DNA from: Rhizobiaceae bacterium
GTDB taxonomy: Bacteria > Pseudomonadota > Alphaproteobacteria > Rhizobiales > Rhizobiaceae
Reading direction: 5' to 3'
Length of the DNA stretch: 64,000 bases
Assembly: GCA_028279875.1 (NCBI GenBank)
Contig: JANQMU010000047.1
Location: 1-64,000 of the forward strand
In this document: one piece after another, positions 7,898 to 16,970 of the stretch
Position numbering within the stretch: position 1 is the first letter of the stretch
Layout: the number at the start of each line of letters is the position of its first letter
Program-made: the position numbers and the translations under genes
The notes under the pieces: model-generated
Told to the model about the DNA's origin: nothing
Database searches by the model: none
Seen by the model: only the letters and a program-made list of their open reading frames with translations

Positions 7898-10063
7898 ATG
7901 GCTTCAACTCTTATTTCCTCCACCGGCCATGCCGATAGGTACTCAGCGGCTTCGGCTGACGGGCTGCAATATCGCTCCGATGCGCTGCTCCTGGCCGCCT
8001 TGACATTCATGTCCTACCTGGCTCTGGCTTGGCAGTTCTCCGGTCCGACATACCAGATGGACGAAATCGGATATCTGGCCAATGCCGCAACGCTGTCCGG
8101 GCGCACGATCGACGCCGGGAGCAGCTATTATTTCGGCTATTCGCTGTTTTTGCTGCCCGGTTTCCTGCTGTTTGACGACCCACTGGTGATCTGGAAATCG
8201 GTGCTTGTCACCAATGCGCTGCTGTTTGCCGTTGCGATATTCCTGCTGCATCGCATTTCCGGCTATCTGAGTGAAGACCGGTGGATGCGGTTTTTCGCCG
8301 TCGCTCTTTGCGCGCTGTATCCCGCCTATCCGACAATGGCCGGATATGCCTTTTCCACGCCGGGGATTGTGCTGGTCTATGTCGCCGCGTGTTGGACCCT
8401 CTGCCGGTCAGGGGTCGCACCGAAATCGAGCTTGCTCCTTTTTTCGCTGCTGGCCGGGTTTTTGAACTGGGTTCATCCGACCGGCCTGCCGGTGGCGATT
8501 GCCGCCGTGATGGTTCTCGGACTGATGGCCTGTGTGGACCGCAAACTGATATCAAGGGCCGCCGTTTCAGTAGCGATTATCGTTCTGATGATCTGGGCAT
8601 ATCGCGGATTTCTCGACCCGCTCTTGCTGGACGTCATGACGCCGGACGGATTGGTGCCGAGACGTCACTATCCGACAATCGCAGAAGAGCTGCGGGAGCT
8701 TGTGGCTCCCGGTGGTCCGGCGGAATTTCTCACCCGATATCTTGCCCAGCTTTCCTACATTCTCATCGGCAGCCTTGCACTGGCGAGCGGCGGTGCCGCC
8801 TATATTGTTCGTCGAGCGGCGGCGGTCGTCAATACGAATGGTCGCGACGACGATACAAATCTCGCGTTTCTCGTTTTTGCACTCCTCTCTCTGCTCGGCG
8901 TTATCGGCTTGAGTGCAGTGCTGTTCACCAAACCGAGCTACTATTACAACCATTACTGGTTTCAGGGGCGTTATCTTGAGGGCATGCTCCTTCCGTTTTT
9001 GCTGGTTTCCTTCATTGTCGGTGCAGCGCGGCTTCACCGGCTTGTCATAACGCTCGCCGTGTTCGTGCCGGTCATCATCCTCTATCTGGCAGTCGGGCAG
9101 GAAACGGGCTTTACGGAAGAGGTTGATGTTTCGGCTTTGTGGCCTCAGGTGGCCTATCCCGATGAAGGGAATCTCTTTTTGTTGCTGTTGGGCGGTGCCG
9201 CCTGCATCGTTTCGGTCTTCCTGCCGCGCGCGGTCCTGAAATGTCTGCTGGCAGGTCTTTATTTTTTTTGCATCGCCAATCAACTTCTCTGGCACCATCA
9301 GTCCTACAGGGCAAACGGAAGCCCTTCGGACCTCTATAGGCTCGTCAGCGACACCAATCCAACCGGCGCCTGTGTTGCGTTTACGCCGGGCATTGAAGCG
9401 GTACCCGGAGACAGAAGGTATGAGCGGCTCAATCAGCTCTCATTCTACTTGTTGAACTACAAATATCGGCGAATGGAAATCGCGGAATGGGTCGAAAACT
9501 GCGATGGTCCCTATCTGACCTATGGGGATGATCCGACCTTCGCGGAGGCGGGTGCCGTGCTCGTCGCCCGCGAACTCGATACAGGGCTGAAGGTCTATAC
9601 GCGAAGCATGGTTCCGGCGCTGAGCCATGAGACCTATCGTCGGGTTTTCATTCGCAACGAGCAAAATGACCGACCGGTATCCTATATCGCCCGGCTCGCT
9701 GCGGCCGATCTCATTGGTCATATCGATGCCGGCAGACTGGTTGAAGGCGCGGTCATGACCACCGGTCGATCAGGACATGTCTTTTATGGCCCCTATGGAT
9801 ATCTCGAGGCGGGAGAATATCGTTTCAGCGCCTATGGCGAAGCGCTGGATGTCGCAGAATCCTCCTTTGATGTGGCGTCAGACGGGGGCAGCCAGATTCA
9901 TGCCATGTTTCCGGTGAATTTGACCGGGAAGAAGCGGGGCCTCCTTTCACAAGGTGTGTTTGCGGTGCCGGAGGACCTGGACAATTTCGAACTTCGTTTG
10001 AGTGCCGGGGCCAGCGCGAATATCACCTTCTCGCATTACGACCTGGAAATGTTGGCGAACTGA
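7898..10063 (+). CDS. GT-C-type multi-membrane-spanning protein (putative glycosyltransferase)
   Basis: A 721-residue protein with about 11-13 hydrophobic helices up to residue 470, then a soluble C-terminal part of about 250 residues. The first large loop carries the acidic YQMDEIGYLANA segment near residue 55, like the Asp-Glu motif of GT-C/PMT enzymes that use polyprenyl-phosphate sugars, and further periplasmic loops follow. I do not recognise a specific family, and the length and C-terminal domain are unlike ArnT. It faces an LPG-synthase-TM-like protein and is followed by a phosphodiesterase, which suggests envelope glycan or glycolipid modification. Glycosyltransferase activity is inference. 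Confidence 0.6.
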   Translation: MASTLISSTGHADRYSAASADGLQYRSDALLLAALTFMSYLALAWQFSGPTYQMDEIGYLANAATLSGRTIDAGSSYYFGYSLFLLPGFLLFDDPLVIWKSVLVTNALLFAVAIFLLHRISGYLSEDRWMRFFAVALCALYPAYPTMAGYAFSTPGIVLVYVAACWTLCRSGVAPKSSLLLFSLLAGFLNWVHPTGLPVAIAAVMVLGLMACVDRKLISRAAVSVAIIVLMIWAYRGFLDPLLLDVMTPDGLVPRRHYPTIAEELRELVAPGGPAEFLTRYLAQLSYILIGSLALASGGAAYIVRRAAAVVNTNGRDDDTNLAFLVFALLSLLGVIGLSAVLFTKPSYYYNHYWFQGRYLEGMLLPFLLVSFIVGAARLHRLVITLAVFVPVIILYLAVGQETGFTEEVDVSALWPQVAYPDEGNLFLLLLGGAACIVSVFLPRAVLKCLLAGLYFFCIANQLLWHHQSYRANGSPSDLYRLVSDTNPTGACVAFTPGIEAVPGDRRYERLNQLSFYLLNYKYRRMEIAEWVENCDGPYLTYGDDPTFAEAGAVLVARELDTGLKVYTRSMVPALSHETYRRVFIRNEQNDRPVSYIARLAAADLIGHIDAGRLVEGAVMTTGRSGHVFYGPYGYLEAGEYRFSAYGEALDVAESSFDVASDGGSQIHAMFPVNLTGKKRGLLSQGVFAVPEDLDNFELRLSAGASANITFSHYDLEMLAN

Positions 10064-10092
10064 GCTGCGACACCTTGTGTGTGCTGCAGATG

Positions 10093-11046
10093 CTACCGGT
10101 GTTTCGAGACCGTGTAGCTGTCCTTTCCAAGGGCCAGCCAGACGAAAGCGCCCGGCAGACCGAGGCAAATGCGATAAAGGCCAAACAACACGGAAAGACC
10201 GACAGCCTGTTCGGCGGACATCGAAATCCAGGGAAGAAAGAAAGCAAATGCCGCCTCTCGCGTTCCCCAGTCGCCTATGGTGATCGGGAGCATGGCCACC
10301 AGGAGCGCAATCGGGACGAAAAGGGCGAGTTCCGCGTAGCTGGTCTGAATGCCAAGTGAGACGGCCAGGACATAGATGATCAGGACCCGCCAGAGATGAA
10401 CGGCGATCCCAAGAAAACCGACCGGCAATGAATGCCTGGAATGAAGCAGAATCAACCTGAGATTGCCGATCGGAGACATCAAACTGGCCGGCAGCTTGCG
10501 GCTGATGACCTGTGGCAAGATCCGCGCGGCAAGGTCCAGGAACAGAAACACTCCCAAAAGCAGGAGGCTGCAGGCAACGATCGCAGCGAGCACATAACGG
10601 TTGGCAGGTGATTCTGCATATTGAAGTGCGAATGGAAATGAGAAGATCACAAGCAGCAACAGGCTCCAGAATGATGCAATGCGGAACATGATAACCGACT
10701 TGACAGCCAGATTCTTGTCGATCCCGGCCCGGGCCATTTGAACGGCTCTGAAAACATCCTGTCCTGTGTTTGCCGGGCTGATATTGTTGAAAAACCAGCC
10801 AACCAGCGTGTAAATCAACGAGGTTTTGAACGGGAATCTCCGTCCCAATGCACGCATCAAGCTGATCCAACGGGTGCTTTCGAGCAATGCGAACGGAGCG
10901 ATGAGTAACAGGACGACAAGAAGGTAGTCTGCGTTCGCTGAGAGGATCATGCGTGAGGCTTCTTCAAGATCGACAAAACGGCTGATCAGCCAAAATATGG
11001 CGGCCGCAATCAGTAGTTTGGCGCCTATCCAAAAGCCGTTTTTCAT
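10093..11046 (-). CDS. Lysylphosphatidylglycerol synthase TM domain (flippase-like) protein
   Basis: A 317-residue integral membrane protein with about eight helices. It matches the LPG_synthase_TM (UPF0104/AglD2) family: a NISPANTGQDVFRAVQM segment around residue 95 and a late IGDWGTREAAFAFFL segment around residue 255 are the two conserved blocks. In MprF this domain flips aminoacyl-lipids; stand-alone members often sit in polysaccharide loci. It converges on the GT-C-like gene with 29 bases between stops. Its role here is probably movement or modification of a lipid-linked product of the neighbouring enzymes (inference). Confidence 0.8.
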   Translation of the reverse strand: MKNGFWIGAKLLIAAAIFWLISRFVDLEEASRMILSANADYLLVVLLLIAPFALLESTRWISLMRALGRRFPFKTSLIYTLVGWFFNNISPANTGQDVFRAVQMARAGIDKNLAVKSVIMFRIASFWSLLLLVIFSFPFALQYAESPANRYVLAAIVACSLLLLGVFLFLDLAARILPQVISRKLPASLMSPIGNLRLILLHSRHSLPVGFLGIAVHLWRVLIIYVLAVSLGIQTSYAELALFVPIALLVAMLPITIGDWGTREAAFAFFLPWISMSAEQAVGLSVLFGLYRICLGLPGAFVWLALGKDSYTVSKHR

Positions 11047-11181
11047 CCCGGTGCCCCTGCCGAATCCGAGGGGATGAGATCGCCAAGCGGGGCGGAAGTC
11101 AAATTGTCTGATCTTGTCATCGCCGTCGTGTCGACCACGGCAACATTCCTGCGAACTGGTGTGGCTACACGCCCTGGTTGA

Positions 11182-11211
11182 TTGACCGGCTTAACATTTG
11201 TCGGTGATAGT
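11182..11211 (+). promoter_or_regulatory. Putative sigma-70 promoter upstream of the phosphodiesterase gene
   Basis: TTGACC (11182-11187), an 18-base spacer and GATAGT (11206-11211) give a moderate match, 5/6 and 4/6, to the housekeeping consensus. It lies about 40 bases before the start at 11253 in an otherwise gene-free 206-base divergent region. Confidence 0.35.
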
Positions 11212-11252
11212 TCCTTGTGGTTGACTATTGATCACACGATGGAGGGGCGGCA

Positions 11253-12776
11253 TTGCAGCAGGTTGTAAACGGGCACCGGCAGCGCCCGAAACGTATGATG
11301 ATGATTGCCATTGACTCGATGAGCCGATCGTTCGTCGAGCGCAATAGCAATCGGCTTCCAGTCCTGTCCCGTATCCTTGAAGAGGGTAGGGCAAAGGACC
11401 TGCACTCGACCGCCGAATTCGCGTCCGCCAGTGTTTGGGCGACACTTGTCAGTGGCAAGGAACCGGGACATCACGGTCATTATTTTCCTTTCCAGTTCAA
11501 CCCGGCGGACATGCGATATCACAATATGCACGGCCGCGGCTGGTCGAGGCAATTCGATATCGAGCCTTTCTGGTATGCCTTTTCCCGGCGCGGCCTGAAG
11601 TCCATCGTCCTTGATGCTGGGAGCATCAATCCGGCGAAGGATGTTCCAGGCATCGAGGTGGTCAACTGGAATTATCAGTCCACCGGCAAGGCGTATTCGT
11701 CACCGCCTGATATCCTGCGGCAGCTTCGAAAACGGTTCGGTACGCGCCCTATCGGCCCGGAGATTCCGGTGCGCAAGAGTGCCCGGCATGCGCGGCAGCT
11801 CCGCGACGCGATGATTGAATCCGTCCGCCGCAAGACGGATGCCATTATCTGGCTTTCCCAGAAATATGACTGGGATTTCTTTTTGACGGGCCTCTACGAG
11901 ATCCATCGTGCGGGTCACAATCTCTGGCCCTCCGAGCGCGATTTCGCGTCTCTGGCCGGCGCGGACGATATGCTGGACGTCCACATCGCGGCGGACGAAC
12001 AAATCGGGCGCATCATCGACATGCTGGATTTGTCGGATACCCAGCTTGCGGTTTTTTCACTGAGCGGAATGGAACGCAATGCCGGTCAGGAACATTTCGT
12101 CGATGAAATATTGCGCCGGCTGAACTTGCTGTATCTGGACGGCGAGCGGGTGACGACGGCCACGGTTCCGCATAGAAATCTCCTGTCGCTTCTTCGAGCC
12201 GTGCTGCCACCACGCCTGCAATATGCGACCGCCGCATTTCTGGGCGAAGATGTACAGGATTGGGTAGTCAATCGCGCGCTGCTCGGAAAAATGGATTGGA
12301 AAAAAACACCATCGTTCTACATACATGCGGGCGGGGAAGGCCTTGTTCGATACAATCTGAAAGGCCGCGAGCGTGACGGTTTTTTTGATCCTCACAGTCC
12401 GGAATTCGAGCGCTATTCGACTTGGCTGAAACAGCGATTGCGCGAGATCAAGGTCAGTGCGACCGGGGAACCGCTCATTGCCGACATCGATGATATCCAC
12501 GAGAACTATCCGGGTGAGAAAAGCCTTTATCTTCCGGACCTTCGTCTTCACTGGGCTCCGCCGGAAAGCGTCGACACGATCCAATCCGACGATATCGGGA
12601 TAATCCATCGGCGCTTGGGCACCGGGCGTGGCGGCAATCACAACAAGGAGAGCTTTGCCGCTTTCCTCGGCGCCGGATCACAGGATGGGGATGTCGCCCG
12701 TGTGACGAAAATCACCGATCTGAGCGCCCATGCGGTCAATTGGTTTGGTGAGAAAAGCGCCGACAAGGCCGCTTAA
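11253..12776 (+). CDS. Alkaline-phosphatase-superfamily (type I phosphodiesterase-like) protein
   Basis: A 507-residue protein from TTG 11253, which has GGAGGGG at 11241; an in-frame ATG at 11295 is the alternative. The N-terminal metal-binding Asp is in MMIAIDSMS, and the nucleophile region FASASVWATLVSGKEPGHHG (two adjoining pieces around residue 65) is the usual hydroxyl-nucleophile block of type I phosphodiesterases and nucleotide pyrophosphatases. Later histidines and acidic residues (LYEIHRAGHN near residue 215) fit further metal ligands. No signal peptide is apparent, so cytoplasmic action is likely. The substrate is unknown; neighbours suggest a nucleotide sugar or lipid-linked intermediate. 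Its stop codon overlaps the stop of a broken minus-strand gene. Confidence 0.75.
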   Translation: MQQVVNGHRQRPKRMMMIAIDSMSRSFVERNSNRLPVLSRILEEGRAKDLHSTAEFASASVWATLVSGKEPGHHGHYFPFQFNPADMRYHNMHGRGWSRQFDIEPFWYAFSRRGLKSIVLDAGSINPAKDVPGIEVVNWNYQSTGKAYSSPPDILRQLRKRFGTRPIGPEIPVRKSARHARQLRDAMIESVRRKTDAIIWLSQKYDWDFFLTGLYEIHRAGHNLWPSERDFASLAGADDMLDVHIAADEQIGRIIDMLDLSDTQLAVFSLSGMERNAGQEHFVDEILRRLNLLYLDGERVTTATVPHRNLLSLLRAVLPPRLQYATAAFLGEDVQDWVVNRALLGKMDWKKTPSFYIHAGGEGLVRYNLKGRERDGFFDPHSPEFERYSTWLKQRLREIKVSATGEPLIADIDDIHENYPGEKSLYLPDLRLHWAPPESVDTIQSDDIGIIHRRLGTGRGGNHNKESFAAFLGAGSQDGDVARVTKITDLSAHAVNWFGEKSADKAA

Positions 12777-12970
12777 CCGGCAACCGGCGCCTTCTTCGGC
12801 ATCTGAAACGCCGCCTGGTGGGCGCGCTCGACATTGACGCTCCAGAGATCATGGTGTTCGCCGGCGATGTTTCGGGCGGCGAGCGTGGCGGTCAGCACGG
12901 AATGATCCTGGTTGTTGCAGCGGTGCAGCCGGTTTTGCCCGACGGTCTGGAAATTCTCCAGGTGCCGCAG
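12773..12970 (-). pseudogene. C-terminal remnant of a UDP-galactopyranose-mutase-like FAD enzyme
   Basis: Read on the minus strand this gives 64 residues ending in a TAA at 12775-12773, including LENFQTVG, NNQDHS and NIAGEHHDLWSVNVERA. About 47 of 60 aligned residues equal the C-terminus of the intact enzyme encoded at 24649-26124, and the DNA shares long exact runs with it (for example in 12832-12858). Similarity stops near 12971, where an in-frame TGA appears, and no upstream part of the gene is found. It is therefore a broken paralogue that once converged on the phosphodiesterase gene, cut where the 13217-24605 module begins. Confidence 0.85.
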
Positions 12971-13216
12971 TCACACCAACTCGCTGCAAAACCTGTGAGC
13001 GGTTCAATCAGATCTCCTTTTGGCAAGACATAACCATCTGCCGCGACCGCGACACGCCACGTTGGACCACGGCTGTGGTCGCGGGGTCTTGTCGACGAGG
13101 GCATATGAAAAAAAACATTCGAAATAATATGAAATCTGCATTTGTGAAAAAATATTGACAAAATCCGAAACCTTCATCAGACTTGGTGCCAGGGAAGCGG
13201 TTGCGCATTTGGGACC
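12971..13216. other. Gene-free AT-rich junction
   Basis: No coding frame is credible here. From 13105 to 13165 the sequence turns strikingly AT-rich compared with its surroundings and carries three spaced TGAAA elements (13105, 13130, 13145). This fits a promoter/operator zone for the downstream importer operon and also the junction of an inserted segment. Confidence 0.5.
13155..13183 (+). promoter_or_regulatory. Putative promoter of the Liv-type importer operon
   Basis: A perfect -35 hexamer TTGACA at 13155-13160 is followed after 17 bases by CAGACT, a weak -10. The start codon of the first operon gene is at 13217. The AT-rich tract immediately upstream supports promoter function. Confidence 0.4.
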
Positions 13217-15073
13217 ATGGATCGACCAGCCATCAGATCATCGGTAACGGATTTTCTCGTCATCGGGACGATGGTGCTGTTGGCCTGCGCGGCGCTGAGT
13301 TTTGCCATTCCCGAAACCGGAACAAGGGTTGCCGCGCTGTTCCTCATCAATCTTTCAGCGGTGCTCTCGATCGTCGTCTTCATGGGGTTTTCCGGGATCA
13401 TGACGTTCGGTCACGTGGGTTTCATGTCGCTCGGTGCCTATTTTGGCGCCTATCTGACCCTTCCCACTTTGATGAAGGCGCAGTTCCTGCCTGGCCTGCC
13501 GGGTTGGCTCGTTGCTGTCGATCTTCCGGTGATTGCCGCCGTGCCGGTGGTGATGCTGGCCGTTGGCCTCGTTGCCGCGGTCATCGGGCTGTCGGTCTGC
13601 CGGTTGCCCACCGATACCGCCCCGATCGCCACGATCGGTGTGCTTGTCATCATCCATGGCGTGCTGATTGGTGCGCGCGACCTGACACGGGGTATCCAGC
13701 CATTGTTCGGGTTCGAGGCGCTTGACGGGCTGTGGCTTCCGCTCGGCTTTGCTCTGTTCACGCTCGGTGTGGCGCTCGTGTTCCGGGTGACGCCAACAGG
13801 GCTGAAATTGCAGGCCTCCCGAGACAACGAATTGTCGGCTGCGGCGTCGGGCGTCGAGGTCTTTCGGGTCCGTCTGATCGGCTGGACGCTCAGCGCCATG
13901 CTGATCGCCGGGTCGGGTCTTCTGCTTGCCCATTACCTGACCGTGATCAGTCCGCGGCAGTTCTATTTCGTACAGATGTTCGCGCTCCTGGCGATGGCGA
14001 TCGTCGGCGGCGTGTCCACGGTCACCGGCGCAGTGGTCGGCACCGGGCTGGTCACGGCGCTGTCGGAGATGACGCGCCGCATCGAGGGGGCGTCTTGGCT
14101 TGAGGCTGCGGGCCTGCCGCCGCTTTTCGGGCTCAGCCAGTTGGTGCTGGCCGGCGCTATCCTCTTCATCATGTACCGCCGGCCGAGCGGTTTGATCGCG
14201 TGGCGAGAGCCGTCGTCGCGATGGTTCGCCCGGCCGCAGGCGCGGACAGGCCCCGCCGCCGCAGACCGCCCGGCCATTGTGCCTGCCGCGGCAGATGCCG
14301 CGCCGATGCTTGAGGTTCGCGGCCTGTCGAAGAGCTTCGCCGGGGTTCGGGCACTCTCGGATGTCAGCTTCGTCCTGCACAGGGGGGAAACGCTCAGCCT
14401 GATCGGGCCGAACGGGTCAGGCAAGACCACTCTGGTGAACCTCGTCACCGGGGTGATCCGCCCGGACGCCGGTGCTGTCTTTTTGAACGGCGAGGCGATC
14501 ACCGGCAACGCGCCGCAGATGGTGGCGCGCAAGGGCATCGCGCGGACTTTCCAGAATATTCGTCTGTTCGAAACGATGAGCGTTGCCGACAATGTGAGGC
14601 TCGCCGCTCTGGACGTCGCCGACGATCCGCGGGCGCGGGCATTCGAGCTCCTCACCGATCTTGGCCTCGCGGATGTCGCACAAACGCCGGCTGGCGAACT
14701 CGCCTACGGGCGGCGTCGCAGGGTGGAGATTGCGCGCGCCGTAGCGCTGGCGCCGTCTGTGCTGCTGCTGGACGAACCGACGGCCGGAATGAACGAGACC
14801 GAGTCTGCGGATCTGGCGGATATTCTGGGACAGTTGAAGGCCCGCTTCGGGCTGAGTCTCCTGGTGATCGAGCACGACCAGGCTTTTGTACGAAATCTTT
14901 CCGACAGGGTTCTGGTCCTGAATCAGGGCGAACTGATCGCCAGCGGCACCCCCGACGAAGTGCGGCGCGACAGCAGGGTGATCGAGGCATATCTGGGCCG
15001 CGAGGCGGCGAACGATTACGGGCAGGAAGAAACCGAAGATCAAAATCAAGAAATCGCAACAGAGAGGAATTGA
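13217..15073 (+). CDS. Branched-chain-type ABC transporter: permease (LivM) fused to ATPase (LivG)
   Basis: A 618-residue fusion. Residues 1-325 form a LivM-like permease with about nine helices (note FSGIMTFGHVGFMSLGAYFG near residue 57), and residues 360-600 a LivG-like ATPase. The ATPase has Walker A GPNGSGKTT, the LivG-style signature LAYGRRRRVEIARA, Walker B LLLDEPTAG and the switch histidine in VIEHD. LivM and LivG are usually separate chains. With the binding protein, LivF and LivH that follow it makes a complete HAAT-type importer for an amino acid or amide-like compound. The binding-protein gene starts two bases after this one stops. Confidence 0.92.
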   Translation: MDRPAIRSSVTDFLVIGTMVLLACAALSFAIPETGTRVAALFLINLSAVLSIVVFMGFSGIMTFGHVGFMSLGAYFGAYLTLPTLMKAQFLPGLPGWLVAVDLPVIAAVPVVMLAVGLVAAVIGLSVCRLPTDTAPIATIGVLVIIHGVLIGARDLTRGIQPLFGFEALDGLWLPLGFALFTLGVALVFRVTPTGLKLQASRDNELSAAASGVEVFRVRLIGWTLSAMLIAGSGLLLAHYLTVISPRQFYFVQMFALLAMAIVGGVSTVTGAVVGTGLVTALSEMTRRIEGASWLEAAGLPPLFGLSQLVLAGAILFIMYRRPSGLIAWREPSSRWFARPQARTGPAAADRPAIVPAAADAAPMLEVRGLSKSFAGVRALSDVSFVLHRGETLSLIGPNGSGKTTLVNLVTGVIRPDAGAVFLNGEAITGNAPQMVARKGIARTFQNIRLFETMSVADNVRLAALDVADDPRARAFELLTDLGLADVAQTPAGELAYGRRRRVEIARAVALAPSVLLLDEPTAGMNETESADLADILGQLKARFGLSLLVIEHDQAFVRNLSDRVLVLNQGELIASGTPDEVRRDSRVIEAYLGREAANDYGQEETEDQNQEIATERN

Positions 15074-15074
15074 C

Positions 15075-16223
15075 ATGCGACATATCATAGCAATGGCTGC
15101 CGGCCTTCTGCTGGTACAGACGGCAACAGCCGATGAACTGCGTATCGGGGCTGCCGTCAGCATGACCGGCGGGCTGGCTTATGCCGACGTGCCGGCGGTG
15201 GAAGGGCTTCAGGTCGCCATCGACGAGATCAACGCGGCCGGCGGCATCGGCGGCAAATACATGGTCGAAATCGATATTCGCGATGGCCGTTCGGATCCGG
15301 CGCAGACGACGCTCGTTGCCCAGGAACTGATTGCGTCGGGCATCGACATCCTGATCACGCCCGCGGATGCCGACCCGTCGATCGGGGCGGGGCTGATTGC
15401 GGCGCAGGCCAAGATCCCGGCTTTCACCACGGTGGCGTCGTCGCCCACTCTGCCGCTCTCGGCGGGCGAGTACATGTTCGGCAATTTCCCCGGCGACAAT
15501 TTGCAGGCGACGGTTTCGGCTCGCTATGCGCGCGACACCGGGTACGACACAGCCTTCATTCTCTATTCCGAAGACAGCTCCTACACGCAGCTCCCGCTCT
15601 ACTTCAAAGAGGTGTTCGAGAAACTTGGCGGCAGCGTTTCGGGGGAGGCTGTCTACAACCTTGGCCAGCAGGATTTCAGCGCCATCGTGACAACAATCGG
15701 ATCGCTTGACCCCGCGCCGGACGTCATCATGACGGCGGCCTACGAACCGGACTTTCCGGCCTTCATTAGGCAACTGCGCGCCTCGGGCGTGGACATCCCG
15801 GTCATCGGATCTGACGGTATCGACAGCCCGACGACCTTCTCGCTGGGTGACGTGACCGAGGGTGTGGTGTTTTCGACGGCAGGTTTTGCCGAGGAGGGCA
15901 ACGCTCTTTCCAAATTCTACGGCGCCTATGAAAAGAAGTTCGGCCGCCCTTCGGAGACCATCTACACGGCGCTCGGCTATGACATCATGCAGGTGATTGC
16001 AGCCGCCATCGAAGCGGCCGGATCCACGGAGGGTCCGGCGCTGAGGGACGCCATAGCGGGGTTGGCGAACGTGCAGGGCGCGGCCGGGTCGATCACCTAT
16101 TCCGGCAGGGATGACCGGATGCCGCTGCGTGATGTGACGCTGGTGCGGGTGGCGAACGGAGAACGGGAATTCGTGCGCCAGGAAACCCCTCCGGGCGATT
16201 TGGTGCCGAAACCGAAATATTGA
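15075..16223 (+). CDS. ABC transporter periplasmic substrate-binding protein (LivJ type)
   Basis: A 382-residue periplasmic protein with a signal peptide of about 20 residues ending in TATADELRIG. The mature start fits the type I Leu/Ile/Val-binding fold: GAAVSMTGGLA, then VEGLQVAIDEINAAGGI and a second lobe starting near residue 135. It lies between the fused LivM-LivG gene and livF in one operon, so it delivers the substrate of this importer. The downstream kinase/phospho-lyase-like fusion and isochorismatase-fold hydrolase suggest an amino-alcohol or modified amino acid ligand rather than leucine, which is inference. Confidence 0.92.
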   Translation: MRHIIAMAAGLLLVQTATADELRIGAAVSMTGGLAYADVPAVEGLQVAIDEINAAGGIGGKYMVEIDIRDGRSDPAQTTLVAQELIASGIDILITPADADPSIGAGLIAAQAKIPAFTTVASSPTLPLSAGEYMFGNFPGDNLQATVSARYARDTGYDTAFILYSEDSSYTQLPLYFKEVFEKLGGSVSGEAVYNLGQQDFSAIVTTIGSLDPAPDVIMTAAYEPDFPAFIRQLRASGVDIPVIGSDGIDSPTTFSLGDVTEGVVFSTAGFAEEGNALSKFYGAYEKKFGRPSETIYTALGYDIMQVIAAAIEAAGSTEGPALRDAIAGLANVQGAAGSITYSGRDDRMPLRDVTLVRVANGEREFVRQETPPGDLVPKPKY

Positions 16224-16237
16224 GGTCGAGGTCGGCC

Positions 16238-16957
16238 ATGGGCGACGATCCCCTCCTTTCCGTCTCCAGCCTTGAGGTCTCCTACGGTCCCATCGCGGCA
16301 CTCCGGGGCATCGGGTTGGAGGTGAACGGAGGGGAAATCGTCGCACTGCTGGGTTCGAACGGTGCCGGCAAGACGACGACGCTTCTGTCCATCGCCGGCG
16401 TGCTGCCGGTTCGGGCAGGAGAGATCAGGTTTGACGACGCCAGGATCAGCGGGCAGGCGGTGGAACGCATCGCGCGCAGCGGGATCGCTCTCGTGCCCGA
16501 AGGCCGGCATGTTTTCGAGGGGCTGACGGTCGCGGAGAATCTGAGAATGGGTGCGGCTTCACTGCCCGGCCGCGAGGTGGAGGGAGAGCGGACAAAGGTT
16601 TTCGACCTGTTTTCCGTTCTCGCCGACCGCCGCTCGCAGCTCGCCGGCACGCTTTCCGGCGGCGAGCAACAGATGCTCGCCATCGGCCGGGCGCTGATGT
16701 CGAGGCCACGGTTGCTGCTGCTTGACGAGCCCTCGCTCGGCCTTGCGCCGCGGATCGTCGAGGAGATATTCGAGCTGATTGTGCATCTGCGCGATCAGGG
16801 CACGACGATCCTCCTGGTCGAACAGAATGCCCGCATGGCGCTTGAGGTCGCCGACCGCGGTTACGTCATGGCCCAGGGGCGGATCGCCGCAGAGGGGGCT
16901 GCCCGGGAACTGGCGGCCTCCGATGAGGTTGCACGGGCCTATCTCGGTGTGGCCTGA
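16238..16957 (+). CDS. Branched-chain-type ABC transporter ATPase (LivF type)
   Basis: A 239-residue ATPase. ATG 16238 is preferred, with GAGGTCGAGG before it; a TTG at 16220 would overlap the upstream gene. It shows Walker A GSNGAGKTT, signature LSGGEQQMLAIGRALM, Walker B LLLDEPSLGL and switch histidine replaced by Gln in LVEQNA, as is normal for LivF. It pairs with the LivG half of the fused protein at 13217-15073 to power uptake. Confidence 0.93.
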   Translation: MGDDPLLSVSSLEVSYGPIAALRGIGLEVNGGEIVALLGSNGAGKTTTLLSIAGVLPVRAGEIRFDDARISGQAVERIARSGIALVPEGRHVFEGLTVAENLRMGAASLPGREVEGERTKVFDLFSVLADRRSQLAGTLSGGEQQMLAIGRALMSRPRLLLLDEPSLGLAPRIVEEIFELIVHLRDQGTTILLVEQNARMALEVADRGYVMAQGRIAAEGAARELAASDEVARAYLGVA

Positions 16958-16970
16958 CGGGGAGTTGAGT

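Noticed and set aside
14652..16346. Minus-strand open frame of 564 codons opposite the binding-protein gene
   Set aside because: Spans the ends of three plus-strand genes and resembles no protein.
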